Shown: one piece after another, positions 45,476 through 56,912 of the stretch
Layout of the letters: each line of letters opens with the position of its first letter
How positions within the stretch are numbered: the stretch's first letter is position 1
Assembly (NCBI GenBank): GCA_003255025.1
Contig: QANY01005643.1
Coordinates: 186,001 to 250,000, forward strand
DNA: 64,000 bases
Direction: 5' to 3'
From: Datisca glomerata
Lineage: Eukaryota; Streptophyta; Magnoliopsida; Cucurbitales; Datiscaceae
Made by a program: the position numbers and the translations under genes
The notes under the pieces: generated by a model
Told to the model about the DNA's origin: nothing
What the model saw: only the letters and a program-made list of their open reading frames with translations
Database searches by the model: none

Positions 45476-46726
45476 TTGATGGCTCAAAATGAAGTTAACA
45501 TCAACAATGACACTCTGTGGTACCTCGACTCGGGGGCAAGCAACCATATGTGCGGTCACGAGTACCTATTCAAAGAGATGCAAAAGATTGAAGATGATCA
45601 TGTGTCATTTGGAGATGCATCAAATGTGGAGGTCAAAGGCCGATGTACGGTTTGTTATTTACAAAAAGATGGCTTAATAGGGTCAATCCAAGATGTTTAT
45701 TACGTACCAGACCTCAAGACCAACATTTTGAGTATGGGGCAACTCAGGGAGAAAGGTTACTCGATACTTTTAAAAGACCGAGTACTACACTTGAAGGACA
45801 AGCAAGGGCGTCTGCTTGCTCTAGTCGAGATGGGAAGAAATCGGATGTACAAACTGAATTTGAGAAGTGTGCGAGAAAAGTGTTTGCGAGTCAATGTAGA
45901 AGACAAGGCATCGCTGTGGCATCTCTGATTTGGTCACCTACATCAAGGTGGTCTAAAAGAGTTAGCAAAGAAGAACATAGTGCACGGGCTGCTGGACATG
46001 GACTATGAGGGTAAATTTTGTGAAGAATGTGTGCTTGGCAAGCAAGCGAGAACCTCGTTTCAAAAGAAGGCAGAATATCGAGCTAAACATACTCTCGAGT
46101 TGATTCATACCGACATATGTGGCCCAACCGCCCATGAATCTTTCAGTGGTAAAAGGTACTTCATTACCTTTATCGATGATTTCTCATCGAAAACTTGGGT
46201 TTATTTTCTGAAAGAAAAATCCGAGGCATTCGAGGTGTTCAAAAAGTTCAAAGTGATGGTGGAGAAGGCAGCTGGTAGACACATCAAAGCTGTACGATCC
46301 GATAGAGGTGGCGAGTATACTTCGACGGCTTTCATGGAGTATTGCGAGGAGCAAGGCATAAGGAGATTTCTAACTACACCATACTCTCGTCAACAAAACG
46401 GTGTGGCCGAGAGGAAGAACCGGACTATTCTCGACATGGTTCGATCAATGCTCAAGAGCAAGAAGATGTCGAAGGAATTCTGGGTAGAAGCCGTGCAATG
46501 TTCCATCTATGTACAAAATCGATGTCCACATGTGAAGTTAGATGATCAAACATCACAAGAGGCATGGAGCGGACAAAAGCCGACAGTTTCTCATCTCAAA
46601 ACATTCGTTAGTGTGGCTTATGCACATGTACCGGATCAACGAAGAATGAAGCTCGAAGACAAAAGCAAAGGTATATTTTTATTGGGTATGATGAGAAGAC
46701 AAAAGGGTACAAGCTACTCGACCTGA
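45476..46726 (+). pseudogene. Copia protease, pre-integrase and integrase
   Basis: The protease active site WYLDSGASNHMCG is at 45518-45556. The linker continues with YYVPDLKTNILSMGQLREKG. The pre-integrase domain is hit by TGA at 45926, where related proteins have Arg (WHLR-FGH). Integrase: ELIHTDICGP (Asp), KAVRSDRGGEYTS (Asp), SRQQNGVAERKNRTI (Glu), so the full DDE triad is kept. A one-base indel near 46668 (KSKG/RYIFIGYDEK) takes the frame to an early stop at 46724. Confidence 0.88.
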
Positions 46727-46737
46727 TAAGCAAGAAG

Positions 46738-48507
46738 GTGATGGTGAGTCGTGATGTGCGAGTAAATGAAGCTAGCGAGTGGGACTGGAACAATTCGACG
46801 GAGGTTATCATTGACGTTGGAGAATCATCAGTCATTGCACCAAGAAGTATACCAACAAACTCTGAAACTACCGATGATGAAGATGAACCACAACAACCAA
46901 AAATGCGAAGTTTGCAAGATTTGTATGATGCGACAAATGAGGTACACCTTGTATGTCTTTTGGCAGATGCTGAAAACATCACCTTTGAAGAGGCGGTGCG
47001 AGACAAGAAGTGGCAAACTGCCATGAACGAGGAGATTAAGGCGATTGACCGTAACAACACATGGGAGTTAGCAGAATCGCCGAAAGGCAGTCAGCCTATT
47101 GGTTTGAAGTGGGTGTTCAAAAAAAAGATGAATGCTCAAGGTGAGGTAGAACGGTACAAGGCGAGACTTATTGCGAAGGGATACAAGCAAAAGATAAGAA
47201 TCGACTATGACGAGGTGTTTGCTCCTGTTGCAAGAATGGAGACAATCCGATTACTCATTTCACAAGCTGCTCAATTCAAATGGAAAATATTTCAAATGGA
47301 TGTCAAGTCGGCATTCTTGAATGGTGTGCTCGAAGAAGATGTCTACATCGAACAACCGCCCGGGTTCATGAAAATCGGAGAAGAGAAGAAGATGCTAAAA
47401 TTGAAGAAGGCGCTTTACGGGTTGAAGCAAGCACCGCGGGCATGGAATACACGTATCGATACATATTTCAAGGAGAACGGGTTCAAGCAATGTCCCTACG
47501 AGCATGTCCTTTACACAAAGAAGAATGGAGGTAACGTGTTATTTGTTGCTCTTTATGTCGATGACCTCATTTTTATGAGAAACAATGATGAGATGATAGA
47601 AGAGTTTAAGGGTACAATGACACGGAAATTTGAGATGACAAATTTGGGCTTGATGAAGTTTTTCCTTGGTTTGGAGGTTAGACAAGTAGAGACATGTATT
47701 TTTGTATCACAAGAGACATATGCAAAAGAGATTTTGAAGAAGTGCAAGATGACAAATTGCAACCCGGTATCAACACCAATGGAACCAGGTGCAAAACTCT
47801 CGAAGTTCGATGGAGGAGAACGTGTCGATGCGAGTAGATACCGGAGTTTGGTAGGAAGCCTTCGCTATCTCACATGCACAAGGCTAGATCTTTCATTAAG
47901 TATCGGTATTATAAGTCGGTTCATGGAGGAGTCGGTTTATTCACATTTGAAGGCGACGAAGTGAATCCTACGGTACATCCAAGGAACGGTGTCACTCGGG
48001 TTGTTCTACTTGAAATCAGAAGATTACAAGTTAGTTGGCTACTCCGATAGAGATTGGTGCGGAGACATAGACGATCAGAAAAGTACATCGGGATATGTGT
48101 TCTTTATGAGATATACTGCATTTACTTGACTTTCAAAGAAGCAACCGATCGTGACACTCTCGACGTGTGAAGCTGAATATGTGGCAGCATCTTGGTGTGT
48201 ATGTCATGCGATATGGCTTAGAAATTTGTTGAGCAAGATGGAGCTAAAGCAACTAGCTGCAACCGTGATTCAAGTTGACAACAAATCAGCAATTGAGTTG
48301 GCAAAGAATCCAGTGAACCATGAAAGAAGCAAACACATTGACGTTCGTTTTCACTTTATCCGAAATCATGTGAAGGAAGGAAGTGTAGAATTGGTGCATG
48401 TGGCAAGTCAGGATCAAGTTGCGGATATCTTCACAAAACCGCTACCGAAAATACTTATCGACAAATGCAAGAAAATGATTGGCATGACGGATGGTAGAAG
48501 CATTTAA
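46738..48507 (+). pseudogene. Copia reverse transcriptase and RNase H
   Basis: The 408-codon frame 46738-47964 carries the full RT: WVFKKKMNAQGEVERYKARL, then DYDEVFAPVARMETIRLL, then FQMDVKSAFLNGVLEEDVYI and the catalytic ALYVDDLIFM. A TGA at 47962 (Arg expected, KATK-ILRY) breaks the link to RNase H. RNase H follows with VGYSDRDWCGD, a TGA at 48127 where Trp is expected, LSTCEAEYVAAS and VDNKSAIEL, ending ADIFTKPLPK. Removing the stops is not needed to see that all catalytic acids are preserved. This is the best-kept polyprotein part in the window. Confidence 0.9.
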
Positions 48508-48523
48508 GTTTATGGGAGAGTTT

Positions 48524-48818
48524 TGTTGAATAAACATTAAATGTTATGTTTTAGTGGGTTTTTTCAATTAGAAGTTATAATTTGGAAGTTACAATTTAGA
48601 AGTTAGTGGAAATATAAAAAGTCAAAAGTCTTTGTAAATGAAAGGTTTGTAGATGAAAGACCAATGAGTGATAGATTTAATTATTTTTCAATTTTTTTGA
48701 CAAGAGTAGAGTCTATATAATGGCCTTGTTGAGTTCATTGAAAAATATAACTTAGAAGAATACAAAAATTAAATATTTTAAGTGAATTTTTAATTAAAAA
48801 GTGAGTTTTTAATTTACA
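48524..48818 (+). repeat. 3' LTR of the third copia element
   Basis: It begins TGTTGAATAAAC after TATGGGAGAGTTT and ends ..AATTTACA. It matches the 5' LTR along its length with scattered substitutions. Confidence 0.9.
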
Positions 48819-49975
48819 TAACTACCGTAGAGCTACATGAACAGCACCCTTCACACAGAAGGAAAAACAATAAAAGTAAAGGAAAAAGTAAAGAAAGAAA
48901 AAACAAAAAGAGAATTAATACACAAAGTATAGGAATATTAATAGATTCGAGGACAGAAGTACTATTCCAAACATTCTCAAAAGCGAAAATATGTTTTTCA
49001 ACTAAATTTTCAGGCGAGTGTAAGTTTGATTTGTTAATCATTATTTGCCCACTAATCAAGCGCCGGTGGAAAAACAAAGATTTGACTTAAGTTATTAACA
49101 CATAGATAAAAATAATCGTTTAGTCACTTTAATCAAATACCAACACCCAAGCACGTCTGTAACTGTGTGTCAATCAGTGAAAAAAAACACCCCAAGCAAG
49201 CATTGTACTAATCATGCAAAATAATGATTGAAAAGAACTGCTACAATAAATAAATTAGTTAAAAAAATATATGCTCCTTTGACTTGAATTATCTTTCCTT
49301 CATGATTCGTCTGTTGGCCATCATTGCTTAATTACTTCCACTATACATGGTCTAATCAATCAGCCTTTATTCTGGGGTCGAGAACCCAGATTCATACCAA
49401 TACTTGGCATCCAAATTAGGTTAGCCAACTAAGTCAGATTTTAGTGTTTGTTGATAATTATTTTACTCATTTGATGTGTAAGGTGAGAGTTTGCGTTAAA
49501 GAGGTTAATCTACAAGTTGTCTCATCTTGATCCTGATATAAGTAAAGTGAATAGATGGTTATTTAGCTCAATATCTCATGTGTCTTGATCCTGATATGAG
49601 TGAAATGAATAGAAGGTTATTCAGTTCAATGTCTGATGTGTGACGTGAGAGCTGACTGAAATAAGTTGTGGAATTATTCAATTTATAATTAGTTTGATGA
49701 AAATTCATCAACTCTTAGAGTGTAACTTTTAAAACTAATACGTATTTCCTAAGATTATTATATTGTTTTGTTCTAATTAACTATATTTTCTACAGTTTTT
49801 CTATAGTTATGAAAAGATGTATCCCGTTTATATACATATTGAAATAGTCAAACATATAAATAACGTGGTATGCGAAATTTTTTAAACCATCATTCATTCA
49901 TTCTTTGTTATTTTGATTAAAAAGGTAAATTAGCATTAAAATTTATCCGAAAATATTGACAATATGAGATTAATA
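48819..49975. other. Intergenic DNA with block B1 of the duplicated peroxidase upstream region
   Basis: About 49085-49355 aligns with 5126-5370. A shorter internal repeat with 'tcttgatcctgatat' and 'gagtgaaatgaatagaaggt'-like text occurs twice at 49525-49650. No coding sequence is visible. Confidence 0.6.
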
Positions 49976-50258
49976 TGCTTAGAGCTATTGTACTTTAGTT
50001 AAGCTGAATAAGTTGTACTTAGTTAGTAATATGGTTTACTAACTGCCTTTATCAATTATTGCTTAACTGATAACACAATATATAAGTAATATGAATGGCT
50101 TAATGAAAGTATCGTGGCTATCATCTTGAAGCCTTATTCTTCTTCTTATTTTTATGTCCTTTCATCTTCCGTCACTTCTTCTTCCCTTCTTTCTTCTATT
50201 TGGTTTCTTCTCTGCTCTTCTCAGCTTATCAATATAATCCAATACTGATATTTCTACA
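49976..50258 (+). repeat. 5' LTR of the host copia element
   Basis: It starts TGCTTAGAGC (partner TGTTAAGAGT) and ends ..TTTCTACA before the primer site. It includes the pyrimidine-rich 'cttcttcttatttttatg' part and a TATA-like 'caatatataagtaa'. Confidence 0.85.
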
Positions 50259-50261
50259 TGT

Positions 50262-50947
50262 ATCAGAGCCTATTCGAGACAAACTTCCAAATGAAAATAA
50301 AAGATCCTGCAATAAAAACTTCTTGTCACTCTCTCATCTTTCTTCTTTCGAATATATGCAATCTGATTTTAATAAGATTAGATTCGTCAAACTTCATACT
50401 TTGGAAGTATCTTATTACTTCCATTCTTAAGGCATATTCCATCTTTGACTATGTAGATGGAACTTTTAAGTTTCCTAAATCTGTCATTACAAATGAAAAG
50501 GGAGAAAAAATGGTGAATCCAAGACATGAGCAATGGATAACATAAGACCAGGCCCTAATGACCCTTATCAATGACACCATCATACCAATGATTCTCTCCT
50601 ATGTAGTAGGATGCAAGACCTCTATGGAGGTATGGAGCTCAATAGAAAGAAAGAAGGTTGTCCTCAATCTTAAGATAAAAAAACTTGCAATTGAAATCAG
50701 ATATACAAAGTGTAGAAAAGAAAGCAAATGAAAACATCGATTCTTATATCTTAAGAATTAAAGAAATAAAAGATAGATTGTCTACTGTATCAGTCAATCT
50801 TGAAGATGAAGATGTGCTCATTTACACTATCAATGGCATGCCTTCATAGTTCAACAGTCTCAAAACAACCATAAAAGCCCGAGTTGAGCCAATAAACTTA
50901 GAAGAATCGCACGTCCTGCTCAAATTAGAAGAGAGGTTTATTGCTTC
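50262..50947 (+). pseudogene. Host copia gag, first part (before the nested insertion)
   Basis: Readable gag text: IRLDSSNFILWKYLITSILK, then DYVDGTFKFPKSVITNEKG and HEQWIT, then a stop. It continues as ALMTLINDTIIPMILSYVVG and, in other frames, DSYILRIKEIKDRLSTVSVN and ARVEPINLEESHVLLKLEER. It stops at codons for FIAS where the nested element is inserted at 50948. This is a UBN2-type copia gag. Confidence 0.8.
50943..50947. repeat. Target-site duplication of the nested Athila-like element (left)
   Basis: GCTTC immediately left of the nested LTR; its copy is at 56913-56917. After removing one copy plus the element, the copia gag reads through. Confidence 0.85.
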
Positions 50948-52158
50948 TCTTACGATTTTTCTAGAGTGCAAGTGTAGACTATCGTTGTTAAGTAATAAAA
51001 TTCTATGAAATAGAGTACCGTCCACTAGATTAATTAATGTTAATATTGAAATCAACTAGACATTAATTCTAATTGAGAATGACGAAGAAGTTGGGAGTTT
51101 TAATTAAGCTAAGATTTTAATTAAACTAAAATGATAGAGATTTGATAAAGATAAAATAATTAAAATTTGAAAAGTTAAAGGCTCTAGGGTTTTCGATTTC
51201 ACCAAACCAAATATACTCTAAATTTTAAATCTCAATCAATCAATGTTTATCAAATTATTGGCAACGAATTTCTCTAATGTAATTATCAATCTTTCTCAAG
51301 CATCGATAAAAATGAATAAAAAATACTAATCACACATCATTGTCATGATTAAATAAATTGAAACTCATTAAGCACAAGAAATTATAATTGCTACACTAGA
51401 TCCATATTTATCTCTAATTTATGAAATTCTAATGGTGTTATAAACAAAGAACAAATTTAATCATCACTTCTCAGTCTCAGAATTAAATCCAAAATCATGT
51501 AATAGTTAGTCAGACGATCACAAGCATTAAGAACGGATTATAACACTCAATAATACTGAATAAATATCGATTGAATTAAAAATTAAAATATATAAATAAT
51601 CATGATTTGACTACGTCGTAGCCCTAGATAAGAAAATCAGAACATACTAGAATAAGAGAAGATCCTAATAATATTCATGAACGTAGAGGAAAAGAGAAGA
51701 AATACTAGATTTGAGAATGAATTGAAATTTATCCGTCTACATTTCCTTTCCAAAAAACTCTCTTCTCTACCTCCCACGTCCAAAAAGTCATCCCCGAAAA
51801 TCCTAAAATATTTAATTTATATACTAGGGTTTGATAAAGATAAGATTGAAGCAAAAAAATCATAAAAAATCTAGAATCACGCAAGCGTCGTGACGGTGGT
51901 AGCTAGCGTCGCGACACTGGCTTACTGTAACGCCCAGCGTCGTGATGCTGGATCTTTGCCCAGGTCCACCTTTTCACAATTCATCTGCATTTTTTCCTTC
52001 TAAATGCTTCCAAATCTTTCCAAATCAATCCAAATGCACTAGAATATCTTACCTCTAAAATTAAAATAAAACAAACATAAATCAAATAATAAAACTCAAA
52101 GAACTAGTAAAATTAAAATTAAGATTATCTAAAATGTGACTGCAAAATACACTCATCA
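50948..52158 (-). repeat. 3' LTR of the nested Athila-like element
   Basis: It contains the GC-rich 'gcgtcgtgacg' / 'gcgtcgcgacac' motif (51884-51940) characteristic of Athila-type LTRs in my experience, and aligns with 55802-56912. It has an extra 'ggcttactgtaacgcc' segment absent from the partner. Next to it on the internal side lies GCCTGGGGATATT, a PPT-like stretch. Confidence 0.85.
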
Positions 52159-53790
52159 AATATCCCCAGGCTTAACTTTTTGCTTGTCCTCGAGCAAAAT
52201 AAAAATAAAAATAAAAAAATGAAAAAATGAAAAAATGAAACAAGATAAATAATAAACTCTAATTAAGAAAAACTACAGACAGAGTGGCAAACTATTTTGA
52301 CTAACTAAACTTGACTCAGAGATTTCAAAATAACAATAACCCAAGGAAATCTTATGAATTATGATCATGTAGAATTTCAACACAAACATAAACTAACTGT
52401 TACACTTAGTAAAATCTTGAATGAGTGTGTGTTACCTTAAGTCGTCCAACTTCTTAATCTTAAATGAGTTTATGTAACTAAGTCTTGGTGGAGTGGATCC
52501 ATTAATCTGTAAATAGATTAGAACTCCATAGGCCAATTTTTCATGTCACTCTCCACTAATGTAGGCAAACCACAACACTTAAGATCATTAGGACTTTGGT
52601 AGACTTGTAATATATGGCTAGGGTTTAGGATAGGATAATGGATATTATTTCGGCTCAATTTTTACCCATAGTCATACAAGCATTTCAAGAATCAACGAGC
52701 TTAACTCAACTTTTCTTCTAACAGCCCAAAACTTGTTATTCCACATCTTGAATTATCAACCATGCTTAACCATTCTTCTTCGTATTTTTTTTAACTTGAT
52801 TTCCTTGAGCTTCTCTTTTTCTTAACGAGCTTTCAGCTAATAGCTCTTAAACCAGTTAGTCTTAGGGTATTAGGTGTTAAGACATCCCTTTGAGCTTAGT
52901 CACTCAAAAGTTCAAGAGACTACGAAACCAAGCTTTTTCAAGATTTTTTAATATATCAAAACTCCTCACGTCCACCCAAATAGTAATAACTCCAAGTATT
53001 TTCCTAAAACATCCAAATACTATGAGTAAAAAGGATTACTAGGAAATTTTTTTTATAAGGTTAGAAAATGATCATGGGTGATAAAAATGGTTATTTAGGC
53101 TCAACATGGATGACTAGGGAACCAATTATGCACAAGTTGACTTAAAAAGCTCAAACTATCCAAAGATGACCTAAATCATGTACTAAGTGAAGAGTAGACT
53201 AAAATTTCACCTCGAGCAACAACCAAACTAGTTCTAAAGTTTTTATTAGATCATAATGATTCCTTAAGTCGTATAACCCTTTTTTAAGCAAAAAGATAAT
53301 CAAACGCTCAAGGCTAGGTGCTCAATATATCAGGATTCTCAAGTGAAATGTAAATCAACAATTGGTTCAAACACACACGGATACACAAATTCATTATTTT
53401 TCTCAAAATTATCAATAAATAAAAATTGATATCATCATAGGTGTTAGTGTTGTCTCCTACAAAACGCCAAAATTTTAATTTTTAACAAAGCCATCACTCC
53501 CAACTTAAAACTTTCATTGTCCTTAATGAAAAAAATGTAAAAATAGTACGTAAAGAGAACTCCCCTGAATAAGCATGAGCTTTCATCTTCGTCAGACTCT
53601 ACATTGTTCGTTGTCTAAAACTAAGGGGAAAAATGGTGTCTGAGTCAAATTCGTCCATTTTTTTTTAACCTGAATAAACCAAAATAAAATAAGTAAAAGA
53701 AATAAATAAATAAATATGGAAATAAAATCAGGCTGCTTCTCGGCAACGCTTGTTTTAATGTCTTCAGCCAGACATAATGATCGTCCATGC
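52159..53790 (-). other. Non-coding 3' part of the nested Athila-like element
   Basis: It opens beside the LTR with a 'cttgtcctcgagcaaaat' segment (52183-52200). On the minus strand this gives the GCTCGAGGACAAG phrase common before the PPT of Athila-type elements. No RT core, integrase or env-like frame was recognised in the rest. Confidence 0.5.
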
Positions 53791-53791
53791 T

Positions 53792-54121
53792 TCACTCATT
53801 GTCCACTGACTTTAAAATTCCCTTTGTGTAAAAAATTATCCACCCCAAGGCCATTTTGTGCTCTCTCAACACCCTCAGCAGCTTGTCTTCTTGTTCACCA
53901 TTTAACGAAGCAGAGATAATGACAGGCAGAGCGGATGCTTCTCCCATAAAGGTGTACCGAAGGCGGAGGTCTAACACCGGTGATTTTTCAATAGATGGTA
54001 GATGCCTAGGTTTACCTTCTCCCAATTCTGCATTATCCACATGCAAACAATTATTTATATCATTTGGGTGTTTGATTTCTTTGAAGACATTGAAAGTTAC
54101 TTGATCGTCTTGCACTCTCAA
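53792..54121 (-). pseudogene. Athila-like RT N-terminal fragment
   Basis: The frame reads SPVLDLRLRYTFMGEASALP, then VIISASLNGEQEDKLLRVLR and EHKMALGWIIFYTKGI. This is the conserved lead-in to gypsy/Athila RT. It is lost soon after, before any catalytic motif, which marks the edge of a deletion. Confidence 0.78.
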
Positions 54122-54198
54122 AATAAGTTCTCCATTTGCACATCAATAAGAGTTCTTCCCGTAGCTACGAATGGCCTACCAAGAATAATTGGATTTTT

Positions 54199-54627
54199 TT
54201 AGTTTTCCTCTATGTCAAGTACAATAAAATCAGCTAGGAAAATAGATTTATCCACCTTTACCAAGACGTCCTCAATTATTCTCCATGGATATCTGATAGA
54301 TCGGTCAGCTAACTGTAAGGATACCGTCGTGGACTTAGCTTCTCTGAGACCTAGCTTCTTGTAAACTGAATATCGCATCAAATTGATATCAACTCCAAGA
54401 TCACATAGAGCCTTTTCAAAATTTGAAGCCCCAATGGTGCAAGGAATAGTAAAACTCACAGCATCATTTAGCTTCAGAGCCAATTTATTTTGCGAGATAG
54501 CACTACACACTTTAGTAAGTGAAATTATCTCATACTCCTCTAACTTTCTCATGTTCGAGGGAATTTCCTTCATGAATTTCATATAGCTCGACATTTGTTC
54601 CAAAGCATCGACAAAATGGATGTTCAT
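54199..54627 (-). pseudogene. Athila-like aspartic protease region
   Basis: The 142-codon frame carries KEIPSNMRKLEEYEIISLTK, then PCTIGASNFEKALCDLGVD and INLMRYSVYKKLGL, then IRYPWRIIEDVLVKVDK. The active-site segment normally reads DLGASINLMP; here Ala-Ser is Val-Asp, a change expected to impair catalysis. It would process Gag-Pol. Confidence 0.8.
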
Positions 54628-54651
54628 TTTTTGCTGAACACATCAAGAAAC

Positions 54652-54864
54652 TTAGAAAACTGCTTGTTCAATTTTTGCTTGACATTCAGTACTAAGATGA
54701 GGTCCATTGCACAAATTACAAACTTCCCGTGAAACATGAATAGCACTAACATTGACTGTAAAAGAGTTCAATTGCTTGGACAGTGTAGGTATTTGAGCAA
54801 TAAGACAAGTAAGAGCATCGACTTCATGAACTCCATGAATATTTCTCAGTTCGTTGCTCTCCAT
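54652..54864 (-). pseudogene. Athila-like gag C-terminal fragment with cysteine motif
   Basis: This open piece ends CNLCNGPHLSTECQ, the Athila-type CxxC..H..C nucleocapsid remnant. It is preceded by the EVDALTCLIAQIPTLSKQL segment typical of this part of gag. Confidence 0.7.
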
Positions 54865-55129
54865 TGATAGGCATTAGCAGTTTTAAGATGAGGTCCATTA
54901 GCAGCCATTGACATCATGAGCTCAATCACTTGGACATGATTTTTTCTCATTAAAGCTCCTCCTGCTACTGTATCCACTATTGTCCTCGTTGAATTCACTA
55001 ACTCATTATAGAAAGTTTGAACTTGTAGTCATCCAGGGAGTCCATGATGAGGAACCCTCTCAATATATCTTTAAACCTCTCCCAAGATTCATAAAGAGAC
55101 TTCATATCATATTGCATAAAGGTTGTGAT

Positions 55130-55465
55130 CTAATTCCTCATCTTGGTTGTTTTAGCTAGTGGAAAGAATTTTGCCAAAACTTTCTCAGACAGTCCACTCC
55201 AAGTGGTGATTGATCCAGCGGGCAAAGAGTTCAACCAACTCTTAGCCTTATCTCGAAGTGAAAATGGGAATAATCTCATCCTAATTGCATCAGTTGAGAC
55301 ATTGTTGTGATTGAATGTCTCACAAATTTCAAGAAAAGTTACTATGTGAACATTTAGATCATCATTAGGCGGACCACTGAACTGATTTGCTTGCACCATG
55401 TGAAAGATAGCCAGCTTAAACTCAAAATTGTTGGCATTTATAACATGGCATTGAATGGCAGACAT
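55130..55465 (-). pseudogene. Athila-like gag capsid domain
   Basis: It shows FSGPPNDDLNVHIVTFLEIC, then FPFSLRDKAKSWLNSLPAGS and ITTWSGLSEKVLAKFFPLAK. This is the standard gypsy retrotransposon gag domain with the usual W-L-x-S-L-P signature. It lies about 310 bp inside the primer site on the minus strand. Confidence 0.88.
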
Positions 55466-55777
55466 GGCCTAATTGACCATTGGCATAGCACAGTCTCGAA
55501 TCGCCCGGTTATTTTGATTGTTCATAATTTCAGGATTTTCTATGATATCGTCCATGGTTTCTTAAGGTTGTTTAGAGGCTTCCCTCCTCACTTTTCTATT
55601 ACAACGATAAGTTTGCTCAATCTCCAAATTTAAGGAAGTAAAATTTTCGCTTCCAAATTTTCTCATACATCTTAGAAAACGCGTGAAAATTCAAAATATT
55701 AAACAGTTGTAAATAAAAAAATAAGATTAGAAGTAAAATAAAGGATATGTAACTTCAATATTAATAAAAAAAATCAA

Positions 55778-55795
55778 TCCCCGGCAACGGCGCCA
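55778..55795 (-). other. Primer-binding site, tRNA-Asp type
   Basis: TGGCGCCGTTGCCGGGGA on the minus strand, six bases inside the LTR end. It fixes the element's orientation and supports the Athila-like placement. Confidence 0.88.
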
Positions 55796-55801
55796 AAAAC
55801 T

Positions 55802-56912
55802 TGTTATGATTTTTCTAGAGTGCAAGTGTACACCATCATTGTCAAGTAATAAAATTCTATGAAATATAGTATCATCCACAAGAGTGATTGATATCAAGTA
55901 TTGAAATCAAGTACACCTTAATTCTAATTGAGAATGACGAAGAAGTTGGAAGTTTTAATTAAGCTAAAATTTTAATTAAACTAAACTGATAAAGATTTGA
56001 TATAGTTAAAGGCTCTAGGGTTTATCAAATTATTGGTAGCGAATTTCTCTAATGTAATTATCAATTTTTCTCAATCATCGATAAAAATAAATAAAAAAAC
56101 TAATCACACATCTCTATCAAGATTAAATAAATTGAAACTCATTAAATACAAGAATTATAATTACTACACTAGATCCATAATTATCTCTAACTTATGAAAT
56201 TCTAATGTTGTTATAAACATAGAGCATATTTAATCATCACTTCTCAGTCTCAAAATAAATTCGAAATTATGCAATAGTTGGCAACATGATCACAATCATT
56301 AAGAACAGATTATAACACTCAATAATACTGAATTCAGATCGATTGAATTGAAAATCATAATATATGAACAATCATAGTTTGACTACGTCTTGGCCCTAGA
56401 TATGAAAATTAGAACATAGTAGAATAAGAAAACATCCTAATAATATTCATGAACGTGGAGGAAAAGAGAAGAACAACTAGATTTGAGAATGAATTGAAGT
56501 TGAGATCCTTCTTCCGGTTTGATCTATCTTTGTTTCCCCTCCAAAAAGCTCTCCTCTCTGCCTCCCACGTCTAAAGAGTCGTCCCCAAAAATCCTAAACT
56601 ATTTTGTTTATATACTAGGTTTTGGTAAGGATAATATTGAAGCAAAATAATCATGAAAGAAATTTAGAATCACGCCAGCGTCGCGATGGTGGAAGCTAGC
56701 ATCGCGTCGCTGCCCAAACTGCCCAGGTCCGTCATTTTCATTATTTATCCTCATTTTTTCCTTCTAGTCTTTTCAAATCAATCCAAATGCACTAGATTAT
56801 CTTACCTACAAAAATAAAAGTAAAACAAACATAAAGAAAATAATAAAAATCAAAGAACCAATAAAATTAAAGTTAAAATTATCTAAAATGTGGGTGTGAA
56901 ACACACTCATCA
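55802..56912 (-). repeat. 5' LTR of the nested Athila-like element
   Basis: It aligns with 50948-52158 and has plus-strand ends TGTTATG and ..CTCATCA. It is 100 bp shorter than its partner because of several internal deletions. Confidence 0.87.

Larger units (their letters stand above)
44167..48818 (+). mobile_element. Nearly full-length Ty1/copia retrotransposon, inactivated by stops and two frameshifts
   Basis: LTRs 44167-44445 and 48524-48818 both open TGTTGAATAAAC and end ..TTTACA. A primer site (TTGGTAGAGCC, 44448-44458, a variant of the initiator-tRNA type) and a PPT (TATGGGAGAG) are in place. All copia modules are present in order: gag, protease, integrase, RT, RNase H. Eight in-frame stops (44562, 44645, 44681, 45149, 45452, 45926, 47962, 48127) and one-base shifts near 44578 and 46668 break the polyprotein. 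The flanks taaac and taact are similar but not identical, so the target duplication is unproven. It lies about 270 bp left of copy B of the peroxidase upstream region. Confidence 0.92.
50948..56912 (-). mobile_element. Athila-like Ty3/gypsy retrotransposon nested in the copia gag
   Basis: LTRs 50948-52158 and 55802-56912 open TGATGAGTGT.. on the minus strand and close ..ATAACA. The primer site at 55778-55795 is an exact tRNA-Asp type (TGGCGCCGTTGCCGGGGA on the minus strand). Gag, a CCHC-like segment, protease and the start of RT follow in minus orientation. The catalytic RT core, RNase H and integrase are absent, and 52159-53790 holds no recognisable pol, so an internal deletion is likely. 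A perfect 5-bp target duplication GCTTC flanks it. Confidence 0.9.

Noticed and set aside
46608..47060. 150-codon minus-strand frame within the copia element
   Set aside because: It is opposite the integrase-RT linker, has no domain, and its composition follows from the coding strand.
44162..48823. taaac/taact as a target duplication of the third copia
   Set aside because: The similarity is imperfect and could be chance in AT-rich DNA; left as unproven.
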